Shown piece by piece: positions 15,412 to 24,928 of a stretch of 42,856 nt of DNA. A program made the translations under genes and the position numbers. How positions within the stretch are numbered: the stretch's first letter is position 1; each line of letters opens with the position of its first letter. The notes below the pieces were generated by a model. It worked only from the letters and a program-made list of their open reading frames with translations, was not told the DNA's origin and searched no databases. This DNA comes from Hellea sp. (GTDB taxonomy: Bacteria > Pseudomonadota > Alphaproteobacteria > Caulobacterales > Maricaulaceae). The stretch covers positions 1-42,856 of the forward strand of contig JAHDHS010000017.1 of NCBI GenBank assembly GCA_020631215.1, given 5' to 3'.

Positions 15412-16791
15412 ATGTTATCAGTATTAGATATATTCAGGGTCGGGGTTGGCCCGTCCAGTAGCCACACGGTGGGCCCGATGCGGATCGCTTTGCGTTATCG
15501 TGACAGATTGATCCGGCGCAAATTGATCAGCCGGACCGCCAATATCAAAATCATCTTTCGCGGCTCTCTGGCTTTTACCGGCATAGGGCATGGCACGCCG
15601 CGCGCGGCGGTTCTGGGCTTGCTCGGATATGCCCCTGAAACGATCGATTTGGATGAGGCAGAGATCGCATTAGAGACTCTGGCGCAGACGAAAACTTTGA
15701 GTTGGGAAGGCCGTGATATCACTTTTGATCCGGATGATGATGTCATCATGGATTATGAAACGCCGACGCGCTTGCATCCCAATGAGATGATGATGCGCGC
15801 GCTGGATGAAAACGGCAAATCTATTGACCGACGGACTTATTACTCCACGGGCGGCGGATTCATTGCCAGCCATGTGCAATTGGCCAAGCCTGCTAAAGGC
15901 GACATTATCACCACCGCTGCCAATGTGCCGCATGAATTTGGCTCTGCGAGTGAACTCCTGCAAATTTGTGACACAGAAGGGCTGTCTATTGCAGATGTTA
16001 TCTTACGCAATGAAGACGCCATGCAGCCTCGGGCTGAAACCGAGGCGCAGCTCGACCGTATTTGTGATGTGATGATGGCCTGCATAGCGCGCGGCCTGAA
16101 TACGACAGGTATATTGCCCGGAGGGCTGAAAGTCTCGCGCCGGGCGGCTGGGCTTTGGGACAGACTTCGGAATAATCCAGGCACGAATGAAAAAGAATCT
16201 CTCTTTGATTGGCTGAATGTGTTCGCCATGGCGGTGAATGAGGAAAACGCCGCAGGAGGGCAAGTCGTGACGGCGCCGACCAATGGCGCAGCGGGAATTA
16301 TTCCTGCGGTGGTACGGTATTATTGCGGAGATGAAAGCGGGGTGCCCGATCAAGACAAGGCGCGTTTATTCTTACTGACGGCAGGTGCGATTGGCCTGCT
16401 CTATAAACAGCGGGCTTCAATTTCCGGGGCTGAAATGGGGTGTCAGGGCGAGGTTGGTGTGGCTTGCTCTATGGCGGCAGGGGGATTGGCTGCGATTTGG
16501 GGCGGCAGCCCTGCGCAAGTCGCGGCGGCCGCAGAGATCGGGATGGAGCATAATCTGGGCCTGACTTGTGATCCTGTGGGCGGGCTTGTGCAAATCCCCT
16601 GTATAGAACGCAATGCCATCGGGGCGGTGAAAGCCGCCAATGCGGCGCGTTTGGCTCTGCATGGCTCAGGCGTAGGCAAGGTCAGTCTGGATCAGGTCAT
16701 TGAAACCATGCGCCAGACGGGGCTGGATATGTCGACCAAATATAAAGAGACTTCCCAAGGCGGCCTCGCGGTTAATGTGGTGGAGTGCTGA
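15412..16791 (+). CDS. sdaA: L-serine ammonia-lyase, iron-sulfur dependent, single chain
   Basis: 459 aa. The N-terminal beta domain starts MLSVLDIFRVGVGPSSSHT with the SSSHT motif; the C-terminal alpha domain has APTNGAAGIIPAV, GAEMGCQGEVGVACSMAAGG and LTCDPVGGLVQIPCIERN, supplying the cysteines that hold the [4Fe-4S] cluster. The enzyme deaminates L-serine to pyruvate and ammonia. The single-chain length matches type II SdaA/SdaB enzymes. It follows the gcrA terminator by about 30 bases. Its TGA (16789-16791) is separated by one base from the stop of the convergent RDD gene, leaving no room for a terminator between them. Confidence 0.97.
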   Translation: MLSVLDIFRVGVGPSSSHTVGPMRIALRYRDRLIRRKLISRTANIKIIFRGSLAFTGIGHGTPRAAVLGLLGYAPETIDLDEAEIALETLAQTKTLSWEGRDITFDPDDDVIMDYETPTRLHPNEMMMRALDENGKSIDRRTYYSTGGGFIASHVQLAKPAKGDIITTAANVPHEFGSASELLQICDTEGLSIADVILRNEDAMQPRAETEAQLDRICDVMMACIARGLNTTGILPGGLKVSRRAAGLWDRLRNNPGTNEKESLFDWLNVFAMAVNEENAAGGQVVTAPTNGAAGIIPAVVRYYCGDESGVPDQDKARLFLLTAGAIGLLYKQRASISGAEMGCQGEVGVACSMAAGGLAAIWGGSPAQVAAAAEIGMEHNLGLTCDPVGGLVQIPCIERNAIGAVKAANAARLALHGSGVGKVSLDQVIETMRQTGLDMSTKYKETSQGGLAVNVVEC

Positions 16792-16792
16792 G

Positions 16793-17668
16793 TCAGCGCC
16801 TGTCGAATTTATCTTCCCGGCGCACGCCCATCAATAGCTTGGTTTCAAGCTGCCCGCGCAGCGCTTTGTAATAGGCTTTCAGGAAATCCAGATCCCGCTC
16901 GCCTTCGCTTTCTTTGATCCAGCCAATTTTCCGGCGAATGCGAAAAGCGACATCTGTGATCGTTTCGAGATCACGCGCGCGCAGAACATCCTCCAAAACA
17001 TGTAATTCTTTCACGCCATAAGCATCGATTTGCTCCGGTGTGAAAGGAAATTGAGGGGTCAGATGATCTGCCGCTGTGGCAAGGTCTTCGGCCAGGATAG
17101 GCTTGGGCGCTTTGACGACCCATGTTCCGGCGATTAGGTCGCCGCCGCGCAGATGATCTTTGTTAAAGAGCGGGAATAGCAAAAAGATACTCACCCAAAT
17201 CAGGCCCAGCAATCTGATCCAACCATCAACGCCGTCTCCGCCTGAGCTGAAAAAGAATTGCAAGGGTAGAAATAACTCGATCTCACGTAACGCGTTTCGG
17301 GCGAAGACGGCATTGGCCGTCAGTCGCGGTTTGCCCCGCGCTGCCACTCGGATTTTTAAAAGCCGTTTCCCGGGTGTGGCCGCATGGCGGCCCATTTCGA
17401 AAAAGGTGAAATAGAAATTTCGTAGAAAAAACAGAGCCAGTAAAAACAGTGAAACCCCGACCTCTCCGGCCAACATAGCATCTAGATTGGCCAATGTGCC
17501 GATACCCGCCAATATTAAATAGGCAACAACCCAGAGCGATATGAAGATGATAATAAAGTCAATGGCGAGCGCCCCAAAGCGCGCGCCCACCGATGCGAGC
17601 TGAATTTTCAAATCCACCCCTTCGGGCGTCACAAGGCTGCGGCGGTCTCGCAAAGCAAGCTGGCTCAT
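16793..17668 (-). CDS. RDD family membrane protein
   Basis: 291 aa. The RDD domain (about residues 18-190) has ASVGARFGALAIDFIII with the Arg and the Asp of the family, membrane helices near 34-60 and 72-90, a Gly-Lys-Arg loop (TPGKRLLKIRV) and a further helix near 145-165, ending LRGGDLIAGTWVV. The C-terminal about 100 residues are soluble and charged. RDD proteins are poorly characterised inner-membrane proteins, some linked to transport. It is the last gene of the MoxR cluster and overlaps the SpoIIM-like gene by 4 bp (17665-17668), so a role in that system is inferred. The soluble tail is unusual and may be a docking segment. Confidence 0.88.
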   Translation of the reverse strand: MSQLALRDRRSLVTPEGVDLKIQLASVGARFGALAIDFIIIFISLWVVAYLILAGIGTLANLDAMLAGEVGVSLFLLALFFLRNFYFTFFEMGRHAATPGKRLLKIRVAARGKPRLTANAVFARNALREIELFLPLQFFFSSGGDGVDGWIRLLGLIWVSIFLLFPLFNKDHLRGGDLIAGTWVVKAPKPILAEDLATAADHLTPQFPFTPEQIDAYGVKELHVLEDVLRARDLETITDVAFRIRRKIGWIKESEGERDLDFLKAYYKALRGQLETKLLMGVRREDKFDRR

Positions 17669-18693
17669 ATATCGGTCTCCCAGCTATTCATGGCGTCAAA
17701 ATTGCGAGGCAGATAAAAATAGGCGCACCATAGAGCCAGTAAGCCAAGTCCGATGCCATAGCGCAGGAAATCTGAATTAATTAACTGCCTTCCAAAGCCT
17801 TCCAGCAAACCTGCGCAAAACAGCATGACGATAACACCCGCCATCAACAGCCCCGCCATCTGACCGGCCTGTGCTGCGGATTCGCGCCTGGATAATTGCC
17901 CCGGAAAGGCGACTGCGCGGCCGATAAATAATCCGCCCGCTCCGGCCAAAATGATTGCAAAAATCTCTGTCGAGCCATGAATGATCAGCCATCCGCCGAC
18001 CTCCCAGCCCAAACCCTTGCTCGCAAACAAACCGATAAACCCGCCCAGCATTAAACCGGTCATCAACATGTAAATGACCGTCGGGATGCAGAAAGCAAAA
18101 CCGAGGGCAAAGGCAAATATCGCTACGCGGGAATTGTGTGAAAATAAGAATGTCGCAAAGACACCCAAACCCGCTTGATCTTCCTGATCATAAAGCGTCG
18201 CGCGCAAGCTCTCAGTCGACGCCGCAGGCGTTCGGGACCCGGCCAGTTCTGCATTGACGAAACTATAAAACCAATCGGAGTTGCTCATGACCATGACATA
18301 GGCGACGAGCGTTCCGAGTAATAACAGTCCGGCAGAGACCAGTGTGTCTTTCCATAATGCTTGTGCTGCGCGCGGCCAGTCACGCGTGAAAAACCGAATG
18401 ATCCGCTGCCCCAGGCTCATCTGCGCGCCATAAAGCCGGTAATATGTACGGGTTGAAAGGCTCTCCAAATAGGCGATCACACTCTGATCCAATGACGTCG
18501 CGCGGGCGACAGATAATGAAGACAATGTCGCGCGATAGAGCTTGGGCAAGCGCAGCATTTCATCATCCGAGAGGGCTTTGGTGCGGCCCTGTTCGACTTT
18601 TAACAAAAGATATTCCAGCTCTTTCCAGACATGCTGCCGCTCTTCGCGAAAGCGCTGGCTCTTTAATCGAATGGAGGTCAGATCAGATGGCAT
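17665..18693 (-). CDS. Stage II sporulation protein M family (SpoIIM/DUF95) membrane protein
   Basis: 342 aa. An N-terminal helical cytoplasmic region of about 110 residues contains the family pattern FREERQHVWKELEYLL and LYRATLSSLSVAR. Several membrane helices follow (about 118-137, 188-230, 238-262, 283-305 and 315-332), with FLFSHNSRVAIFAFALG and a Gly-rich FIGLFASKGLGWE turn plus IHGSTEIFAIILAGAGG, which are SpoIIM hallmarks. It overlaps the DUF58 gene by 11 bp and the RDD gene by 4 bp. In non-sporulating bacteria this family sits in MoxR-DUF58 clusters, and nothing here implies sporulation. Likely an inner-membrane partner of the MoxR system; mechanism unknown. Confidence 0.92.
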   Translation of the reverse strand: MPSDLTSIRLKSQRFREERQHVWKELEYLLLKVEQGRTKALSDDEMLRLPKLYRATLSSLSVARATSLDQSVIAYLESLSTRTYYRLYGAQMSLGQRIIRFFTRDWPRAAQALWKDTLVSAGLLLLGTLVAYVMVMSNSDWFYSFVNAELAGSRTPAASTESLRATLYDQEDQAGLGVFATFLFSHNSRVAIFAFALGFAFCIPTVIYMLMTGLMLGGFIGLFASKGLGWEVGGWLIIHGSTEIFAIILAGAGGLFIGRAVAFPGQLSRRESAAQAGQMAGLLMAGVIVMLFCAGLLEGFGRQLINSDFLRYGIGLGLLALWCAYFYLPRNFDAMNSWETDI

Positions 18694-20023
18694 TACGAGC
18701 CTTCAAATTCAAATAGGTGTTTAAGACCGCCATATTCAGAGTTTCCGGATCGGCATCGACAATATGCACCCCCATGCGGCCAAGCCTGGCAATGACCAAA
18801 TCACGCTCACGCATAAGGCTTTCCGCGATGACTGACTCTGAGACGTCTTTGGGATTGGCCGGATCCCGGGTGATTAAATCTTCCAATGCCTGATTTCGAA
18901 AAGCCACAAAGATAACGATATGACGTTTCAGCAAGCGGCCCATATTTTCAATCATCAGTTCCGCCTGTGTCGTATCCACAAAGTCCGTGAAGATGACTAA
19001 CAAAGTGCGGCGTTTTAAATTTTGCGCTAACTGAGTCAGGCCAAGCGTGTAATTGGATTCAGAAATGGAATAGTCAATCTGGGAGGATAGCTTCTGCAAA
19101 TGCGGAAAAGCCTGCGTCCCGGCGACCGCAGGCGTGAACAGATAGGGCTTCTCGTCAAAGGCATACAGCCCGACACGGTCACCGATTTTCAAACTGACAA
19201 ATCCCATTAACAGAGCGGCCGTCAAAGCGCGGTCAAGCTTGGTCATGGTCAGGCCGTCCTGATCGCGCATTTCTTCGCACATTAAATGGCCGCTATCGAA
19301 AGCGAATATGATGTTATGGTTGCGTTCCGTCCGATATTCGCGGGCGAGCAAGTTCATGTGACGGGCCGAGTGTTTCCAGTCTATGGCCCGTTTATCCATA
19401 CCGGGAAGGAATTCCGTCAGCGCGTCAAATTCTGTTCCATCGCCTTTGAGTTTCTGGATTTTCTGGCCAAAAGTTGCATCGCGTGAGAAGATTTCCAGTG
19501 CAGTCTCCGTGATCAATTTTGTATTCGGCGTGACGGGGATTTCTTGCTGCAGGTCATCGACCCGTTGCCGCCATAGCAGACCGAGTGGCCCCTGCCATCT
19601 TTGCCATATTCGGGTGAGCTCTGCCTGTCCGCGCCGCCGCGCCAAAGTGTCAAACACGGCGAGCACGCCGCCCTCATTCGCCTGAGCCCGAAACAGCTTA
19701 GGGGCGGCTTCGAGCCGATCATTGGTCGTCAGACGATATTCTACTTTTCGCGGGGCGATTTTATTGCCATAGAGGCTCCGCACCCAAATATCCTCACGCG
19801 TACCGATGAAGAAATTGCCGGGGGCCTTTATGTCCGGTTCCATCACGCCCAAAGGCGTAGCTATGATTCCGTCCAGCACGATCAGGCTGAGAAGGCCGAA
19901 AATCCAAACCGCGCCGATAACCCACAGGCTCGGCGCAAAAAGAGAAATCAACAGGGTCAGTGGCAATCCCAGCGCCATCAAAATGACGGCGAGGCGTGTT
20001 GGATATAAGCTGCCTTTGACCAC
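18683..20023 (-). CDS. DUF58 domain protein (von Willebrand A-like fold)
   Basis: 446 aa starting at GTG 20023, nine bases after the MoxR stop. Two N-terminal membrane helices (about residues 9-50) are followed by a periplasm- or membrane-adjacent strand region and a cytoplasmic DUF58/VWA-type domain: EFDALTEFLPGMDKRAIDWKH, then DSGHLM in the metal-ion-dependent adhesion-site position, and LLVIFTDFVDT. DUF58 proteins are regular partners of MoxR AAA+ ATPases. Its 3' end overlaps the SpoIIM-like gene by 11 bp. It probably acts as the membrane-anchored target or adaptor of the MoxR ATPase, by analogy with VWA partners of the family. Confidence 0.93.
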   Translation of the reverse strand: MVKGSLYPTRLAVILMALGLPLTLLISLFAPSLWVIGAVWIFGLLSLIVLDGIIATPLGVMEPDIKAPGNFFIGTREDIWVRSLYGNKIAPRKVEYRLTTNDRLEAAPKLFRAQANEGGVLAVFDTLARRRGQAELTRIWQRWQGPLGLLWRQRVDDLQQEIPVTPNTKLITETALEIFSRDATFGQKIQKLKGDGTEFDALTEFLPGMDKRAIDWKHSARHMNLLAREYRTERNHNIIFAFDSGHLMCEEMRDQDGLTMTKLDRALTAALLMGFVSLKIGDRVGLYAFDEKPYLFTPAVAGTQAFPHLQKLSSQIDYSISESNYTLGLTQLAQNLKRRTLLVIFTDFVDTTQAELMIENMGRLLKRHIVIFVAFRNQALEDLITRDPANPKDVSESVIAESLMRERDLVIARLGRMGVHIVDADPETLNMAVLNTYLNLKARNAI

Positions 20024-20032
20024 AGGGTTATC

Positions 20033-21004
20033 TTACCGAGGCGCTTCGGTCTGCTCGATCACCGCCGTGATGACCTCATCGGCCGTCCGGCCCTCGATCT
20101 CCGCTGCCGGAGAGAGAATGGCTCGGTGCCGCAAAGCCGGCAGCGCGATATGTTTGACATCATCGGGGATGACATAATCTCGGCCTTTCAGCGCCGCATA
20201 GGCCCGAGAGGCAGAGGCAATCATGGCGGCTGCACGCGGGCTTGCGCCCGTTTCAAAAAGTGGATTGACGCGTGTGCCCCGAACCAGGTCGACGACATAA
20301 TGAGTGATGTCTTCCGAAAGGCGTATATCGGCAATGATATCGCTGGCCTTGGCGATCGCAGCCTTGGTGGCAACAGGCTTTAGGCCCATATCTTTCAATT
20401 TTGGTGTGCCGCTACGGTGCCCATGTTGGGTGACGATTTTAATTTCCTCGTCCCGGTCAGGATAAGACAGAACATGTTTAAAAAGGAAGCGATCAAGCTG
20501 CGCTTCCGGTAGCGGATAAGTCCCTTGCTGCTCAATAGGGTTTTGAGTGGCGACAACCATAAAGCCCGAGCCCAGATCAAAAGTCTCCCCGTCAATGGTC
20601 ACGCGGCGTTCCTGCATGGCTTCCAACAGGGCGGCCTGTGTTTTCGGGGGTGTCCGGTTGATCTCATCGGCCAGCAGAAGATCACAAAAAATGGGGCCTT
20701 TGATTAGTTTGAAACTATTGGTCTGGAACGAGAATAAATTTGTACCGATTAAATCTCCGGGCAATAAATCCGGTGTGAACTGAATGCGCCCGAAATCAAG
20801 CTTGGTTATGTGGGCAAAGACCTGCGCCAGAAAGGTCTTTGCCGTGCCCGGCACGCCTTCCAGCAATATATGTCCGCGCGACAGCATAGCCGTCAGCAAA
20901 AGATCGACGGTATCTTCTTGTCCGATAATGGCTTTGCCGATTTCAGATCGTATATTGGTCGCCAATTCTGCGATGGGACTTAAATCAAGTGTCTTAGTGC
21001 TCAC
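20033..21004 (-). CDS. MoxR family AAA+ ATPase
   Basis: 323 aa from GTG at 21004, preceded by AAGGAG at ideal spacing inside the last codons of the DUF4350 gene (11-bp overlap). Starts further upstream would translate the neighbour's codons in another frame. Walker A GVPGTAKT, Walker [12 protein letters not shown], sensor 1 [24 protein letters not shown] and the C-terminal lid with SPRAAAM are all present, as in the MoxR Proper subfamily. MoxR ATPases act as chaperones that activate or insert cofactors in partner proteins, often with VWA proteins. Here the partners are probably the DUF58, SpoIIM and RDD products downstream and the DUF4350 and DUF4129 products upstream. The client is unknown. 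Confidence 0.96.
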   Translation of the reverse strand: MSTKTLDLSPIAELATNIRSEIGKAIIGQEDTVDLLLTAMLSRGHILLEGVPGTAKTFLAQVFAHITKLDFGRIQFTPDLLPGDLIGTNLFSFQTNSFKLIKGPIFCDLLLADEINRTPPKTQAALLEAMQERRVTIDGETFDLGSGFMVVATQNPIEQQGTYPLPEAQLDRFLFKHVLSYPDRDEEIKIVTQHGHRSGTPKLKDMGLKPVATKAAIAKASDIIADIRLSEDITHYVVDLVRGTRVNPLFETGASPRAAAMIASASRAYAALKGRDYVIPDDVKHIALPALRHRAILSPAAEIEGRTADEVITAVIEQTEAPR

Positions 21005-22409
21005 GGAGCATCTCCTTCTTCCATTTGACCAGGGCTTGAGCGCGGGCGGTGAAGCCCATCGCATCTTGCGTGGCCGGTATATGTTTTAGCTGTTCAAATT
21101 CTGGCGTTATATTTCGTAGTTTTTCGCGGGCGTTTAATCTTTGTGCAATTATGTCCGTGCTTTGCCCGGTTAGTCCGAGCCGCCTTATGACCTGCCGTCG
21201 CGTCAGCTGGGCATAGGCGTCACCCATCGATCCGAGCCGTTTGGCCGAGGCTAGAAAGCCTGCGGATGTTTTCGCCAGTGAGGCCGGGCCCTGACTGTAA
21301 TCGGCTGGTAAATCGACGGGGTCACCAAAACGTGCAAAGCCCTGCCAGGCTATCAGCCCGCCTGCCGCTAACAGGCAAAGCGTCGCGGCCAAAAAAGGTG
21401 GCTGCGTCATTAACTTGACCAGATTGGGTTTGCTTTCGATCCCATGGATAGACAGATCAAAGGTCACGCTCCGCGGATCAAGTTCTTCATGTTTTATGAT
21501 GGTCTGGATAATGTCCACAGCCAGACGCGCACGGCTTTCTGTGGCAATGCCCTGTGTGTTCAAGAAATCAGGATCGGATAAGACATATGTGCGGCTATCC
21601 TCAAGCTTGATGAGGATAGCTTCATTTTCCGGCCCCGACATGAGGGTGGTGTAATTCGGCTCCTCAGTCTCGGTGAGATCAGAAACCATATCAATGACTT
21701 TTTCTATTGTGCCATTTTTACTGTTACTGTCTTCATTGTTGTCTTCATCACTGTCTTCGTCTTCATCCTTTTCAGGGATTTCAATTTTTGGACGTTCGAC
21801 AGAGAAATATTGCAAACCATCCAGATCTATTTGTGCATTAATCGGATCGGTTTTACCCAGCTCAATTCTAAGCTCCCCAGCAATATCCTCAGGGGCTATG
21901 TGGTGAATGAAAACGCCGTTTCCAGCTTCGCCAATGATCAGGCTTAAATCCCGGGCGCGCATAAAGTTGCTGGCCCAATGTTTTCGGACCCAGCCCGTTT
22001 TATCTTTCATGGGCGTGACCATCCATTTTGGTGCAATAATCAGCTTGGGTGCATCGTCATCCAGGCCTTCAAATTTTGCCCCCATGAAACTATTGGCCGG
22101 GCTGTATATTCGTATTCGCTGACGAGTTTGATAGCTGTCTTCATAAGGTTTGGCATCCATTTCGACGTCAAAGCCAATGCCCTCTAAAAGCTGTACGTAA
22201 CCCGCATAGCCAATGGCAGATTGTGATACCGGCGTGGCGCCGCCGCTTTCCTTTTGGCGCAAATCATCGCCATAACCCATCAAAACGATCAGAGCGGCAA
22301 AGGAGAATATTCCAATCAACACCATAGCCAGGATCATAAGGGGCTTAAGTAAGGGGGCGTCGCTCTTGGCCTTGCTGCGTCCGGAAAATTTATTGGTAAT
22401 CACGCTCAT
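20994..22409 (-). CDS. DUF4350 domain membrane protein of the MoxR cluster
   Basis: 471 aa. An N-terminal membrane helix (about residues 24-46) precedes a DUF4350-like extracytoplasmic domain that starts with [21 protein letters not shown] and includes RIRIYSPAN and LIIAPKW. A second helix lies near 340-357 ([17 protein letters not shown]), followed by a cytoplasmic tail. Between about 212 and 240 there is a strongly acidic Asp/Glu/Ser/Asn linker. It overlaps the DUF4129 gene by 4 bp and contains the ribosome-binding site and start of moxR in its 3' end. DUF4350 proteins recur in MoxR-DUF58 clusters; no activity is established that I know of. Confidence 0.85.
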   Translation of the reverse strand: MSVITNKFSGRSKAKSDAPLLKPLMILAMVLIGIFSFAALIVLMGYGDDLRQKESGGATPVSQSAIGYAGYVQLLEGIGFDVEMDAKPYEDSYQTRQRIRIYSPANSFMGAKFEGLDDDAPKLIIAPKWMVTPMKDKTGWVRKHWASNFMRARDLSLIIGEAGNGVFIHHIAPEDIAGELRIELGKTDPINAQIDLDGLQYFSVERPKIEIPEKDEDEDSDEDNNEDSNSKNGTIEKVIDMVSDLTETEEPNYTTLMSGPENEAILIKLEDSRTYVLSDPDFLNTQGIATESRARLAVDIIQTIIKHEELDPRSVTFDLSIHGIESKPNLVKLMTQPPFLAATLCLLAAGGLIAWQGFARFGDPVDLPADYSQGPASLAKTSAGFLASAKRLGSMGDAYAQLTRRQVIRRLGLTGQSTDIIAQRLNAREKLRNITPEFEQLKHIPATQDAMGFTARAQALVKWKKEMLREH

Positions 22410-23158
22410 GCGGCCAGGGCCCGATTGTCAGTTCCGCTGGCGGTCAGAGCCGAATAGGCTTCGCGGGCGCGTTCAAACTCAATCTTGCCAATCGAATGCC
22501 CGCCAAAGAATGAATGTTCCACAATTTGCGCGATGGAGGAAAAGGCCGTTTGAGCCTTTTCGGTTAAAATCGACAAAGTGCCGATTTCCCTGGATGTCAA
22601 AGACCGCCGAATGACATTGGGGCGATTGGAGTCAATATCCTGTATGGAGCGGTGAAGCAAAACATGTACGGCTTCGTCATATCGGCCCTGCGCGGCCAAG
22701 GCATCGATTTCTTCCAGCAGGATACGGGCCTTTTTCTGCTCGGGTTCATAGAGCGGTGGCGGGGCATCTGTTTTGACAGATTTTTCCTTTAATCTCCCGG
22801 CTTGAACCGCCGCGTAAATGGTTTGAGCAATGATATAGATTGCGCCCATCAACAGACATCCTAGGCCGATCCAAAACACGATTTCCAGAATTGGGCCTAA
22901 GGCTTTAAACAAGGATGCCAGCCATTCCCCCAGTTTTTCCAGCCAGCCGATTTTGGGTGGCTTGGGGGCATCCGGTAAATCAAATTGAAGGCTGTCATTA
23001 CGTTTAACGCTTCTAAAAGCGTCTTTCAGTTGTTCATCATCGACCCGGCTATAAGTGGTTGCATCTTGAGCGGTTGAAATGGCCGCCGTCACCCACAGCA
23101 AGACCGCGCCCGTCAATAGGCTATATTTATTTCGGGGATGAATTTTCACAGCCGCCAT
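22406..23158 (-). CDS. DUF4129-like membrane protein of the MoxR cluster
   Basis: 250 aa. A signal-like N-terminal helix (about residues 13-30) is followed by a short extracytoplasmic part, a membrane helix at about 88-115, and a cytoplasmic C-terminal domain of the DUF4129 type: ALAAQGRYDEAVHVLLHRSIQDI, RPNVIRRSLTSREIG and a terminal FGGHSIGKIEFERAREAY. It is the first gene of the six-gene cluster; 57 bp separate it from the pabBC stop-side, so the cluster promoter should lie upstream of 23158. DUF4129 domains occur as separate genes or fused to transglutaminase-like domains near MoxR genes. Function unknown. Confidence 0.82.
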   Translation of the reverse strand: MAAVKIHPRNKYSLLTGAVLLWVTAAISTAQDATTYSRVDDEQLKDAFRSVKRNDSLQFDLPDAPKPPKIGWLEKLGEWLASLFKALGPILEIVFWIGLGCLLMGAIYIIAQTIYAAVQAGRLKEKSVKTDAPPPLYEPEQKKARILLEEIDALAAQGRYDEAVHVLLHRSIQDIDSNRPNVIRRSLTSREIGTLSILTEKAQTAFSSIAQIVEHSFFGGHSIGKIEFERAREAYSALTASGTDNRALAA

Positions 23159-23215
23159 GGTTTGACTTTAGCGGGGCGTCTGGGCGGGTCAATAACTATC
23201 AAGGCAAGCACGCGG

Positions 23216-24925
23216 CTATAATGGAGTATGACTTAAAATTTCCGCAGGCATAAGGCCGCGTAAGCTATTGCCGAGATACACCATGTCCGCGGTCATTAAG
23301 TCGTTCAGTTCTAAAACGGCTTCTTTGGCTGTGCCGTTTTTAATCAACTTTTGTCTTAAGACACCCGGTAGCAACCCTGATGATAAGGGCGGAGTTAGGA
23401 GCGCCCCGTCGCGCTCAATAAAGAGGCTCGTGAATGATCCTTCCGTCAGTTCTCCGCGCTCATTTAGAAAAATAACTTCATGAATATCTGGATGCAGAGC
23501 TTGGAGCCGGGCACGCTCACCATCATAGAAATCACGGTGGCTGGTTTTCACATCAAAGCGTTGTAAATCGGCGTCCAAAGCATATTGCGATAAGGCGGCT
23601 TTGATGGGCGTGTTTAAAGCTTTATAATCCTTGGTCTCACAGGATAGCGAACCGTCTTCACATATCCACCGGATATGTTGGGGGAGATTGGCTTTCGGCG
23701 GCGGCGGGAGCTCTATGCCTGAATTGCCGGAAGATTTTCGCAGCCGATCCAAATGCGCTTGGCCATGCCGGTATCCTTCTTCGGGTGACCAATAAAGCGT
23801 TTCAATTAAATGCGGGGCCGGACGGTTCAGTAAATCGGCCTTCAGCAAACATTCCCGATATTCATCTGCACCATCACTGTCATAAACCACGCCGCTGCCG
23901 ACATTATATGTCAGCACGCCATCCTCTAAAACCGCCGTGCGAATAGCCACATTAAAACAGGCATCGCCATTCGGTTCTATAAAACCAATGGCGCCGCAAT
24001 AAGGCCCGCGGAGGCGGTCTTCCAGATCATCTATAATTTCCATGGCGCGAATTTTGGGCGCGCCAGTGACCGATCCGCATGGAAACAAGCCTTTGAAGAT
24101 ATCCAACCAACGGACATCCTCACGCAAAGTCGCCGTCACTTGAGACGTCATTTGAAACAGAGTTGGATAAGCCTCGAGTGCAAATAACTCTGGAACTTTG
24201 ACGCTGCCAACTTCAGCTAAACGTGAAAGGTCATTGCGAAGTAAATCAACAATCATCAAGTTCTCAGCTTGGGATTTAGGTTCGGCCCGCATGGCCTCAG
24301 CTATATGTGTGTCATCGCCTGCACCTCTGGGTCTTGTGCCTTTCATCGGGCGCATGCGCGTTTCTTGGCCCTTGCGCTCAAAGAACAGTTCCGGCGAGAA
24401 GCTCATAATGTCTGCACCGCCTAATCTAAGCAAAGCCCCATATCGTCCGGGCTGGCGCTTACGAAAAGCGGCATATATGGCTTCCGCACGGGCATCAATT
24501 TCACCTGTCATGGGGAAGGTCAGGTTGATCTGATAACAATCTCCAGCTTCGATATAGGCCTGGGTTTTTTCAAAGCGCCTGAGATAATCCTCTTCCGACC
24601 AAGACGGTTTCAAACTCAGATCTGGGGATTTCGCTGTATATAATAACTGTGAAGGAGGCGTGTCACTTGGCGCTTTAAAAATACCTAAATGGATGAGCGG
24701 TCTATTGGGTGATAGTCTGCTTTGTAATGTTGGTTCCAATGCGAAACCAAGCTCATAGGCTAAGTAGCCCGCTATATAAAACCCATTTGCCAAGGCCCGT
24801 TCAATATCAGCAAAGGCTGCATCAATATCATTTGGGTCGCATATTTCGATAATGCGCTCGGGTTCAGAGAAATATAATTGCCGCCCAGTTGCCTGATCGT
24901 CGAAAAATGCAAAATAATCAGGCAT
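23216..24925 (-). CDS. pabB: Aminodeoxychorismate synthase component I fused to aminodeoxychorismate lyase
   Basis: 569 aa from ATG 24925 (a TTG lies one codon earlier). The first about 365 residues are a chorismate-binding domain: YQINLTFP, FSPELFF, MRPMKGTRPRG with the PabB nucleophile Lys near residue 195, ENLMIVDLLRNDLSR, and GSVTGAPKIRAMEII. The remaining about 195 residues are a class IV aminotransferase (PabC-like) with VKTSHRDFYD as the probable PLP-lysine region, then ERGELTEGSFTSLFI and LLPGVLRQ. Together they convert chorismate and ammonia to 4-aminobenzoate for folate synthesis; glutaminase PabA is not in the window. It starts 3 bp after the pxpC stop, so it seems co-transcribed with the 5-oxoprolinase genes. 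Confidence 0.95.
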   Translation of the reverse strand: MPDYFAFFDDQATGRQLYFSEPERIIEICDPNDIDAAFADIERALANGFYIAGYLAYELGFALEPTLQSRLSPNRPLIHLGIFKAPSDTPPSQLLYTAKSPDLSLKPSWSEEDYLRRFEKTQAYIEAGDCYQINLTFPMTGEIDARAEAIYAAFRKRQPGRYGALLRLGGADIMSFSPELFFERKGQETRMRPMKGTRPRGAGDDTHIAEAMRAEPKSQAENLMIVDLLRNDLSRLAEVGSVKVPELFALEAYPTLFQMTSQVTATLREDVRWLDIFKGLFPCGSVTGAPKIRAMEIIDDLEDRLRGPYCGAIGFIEPNGDACFNVAIRTAVLEDGVLTYNVGSGVVYDSDGADEYRECLLKADLLNRPAPHLIETLYWSPEEGYRHGQAHLDRLRKSSGNSGIELPPPPKANLPQHIRWICEDGSLSCETKDYKALNTPIKAALSQYALDADLQRFDVKTSHRDFYDGERARLQALHPDIHEVIFLNERGELTEGSFTSLFIERDGALLTPPLSSGLLPGVLRQKLIKNGTAKEAVLELNDLMTADMVYLGNSLRGLMPAEILSHTPL

Positions 24926-24928
24926 CAA

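Noticed and set aside
17665-18693. SpoIIM homology as a sign of sporulation
   Set aside because: This family is common in non-sporulating bacteria within MoxR-DUF58 clusters, and no other sporulation gene is present.
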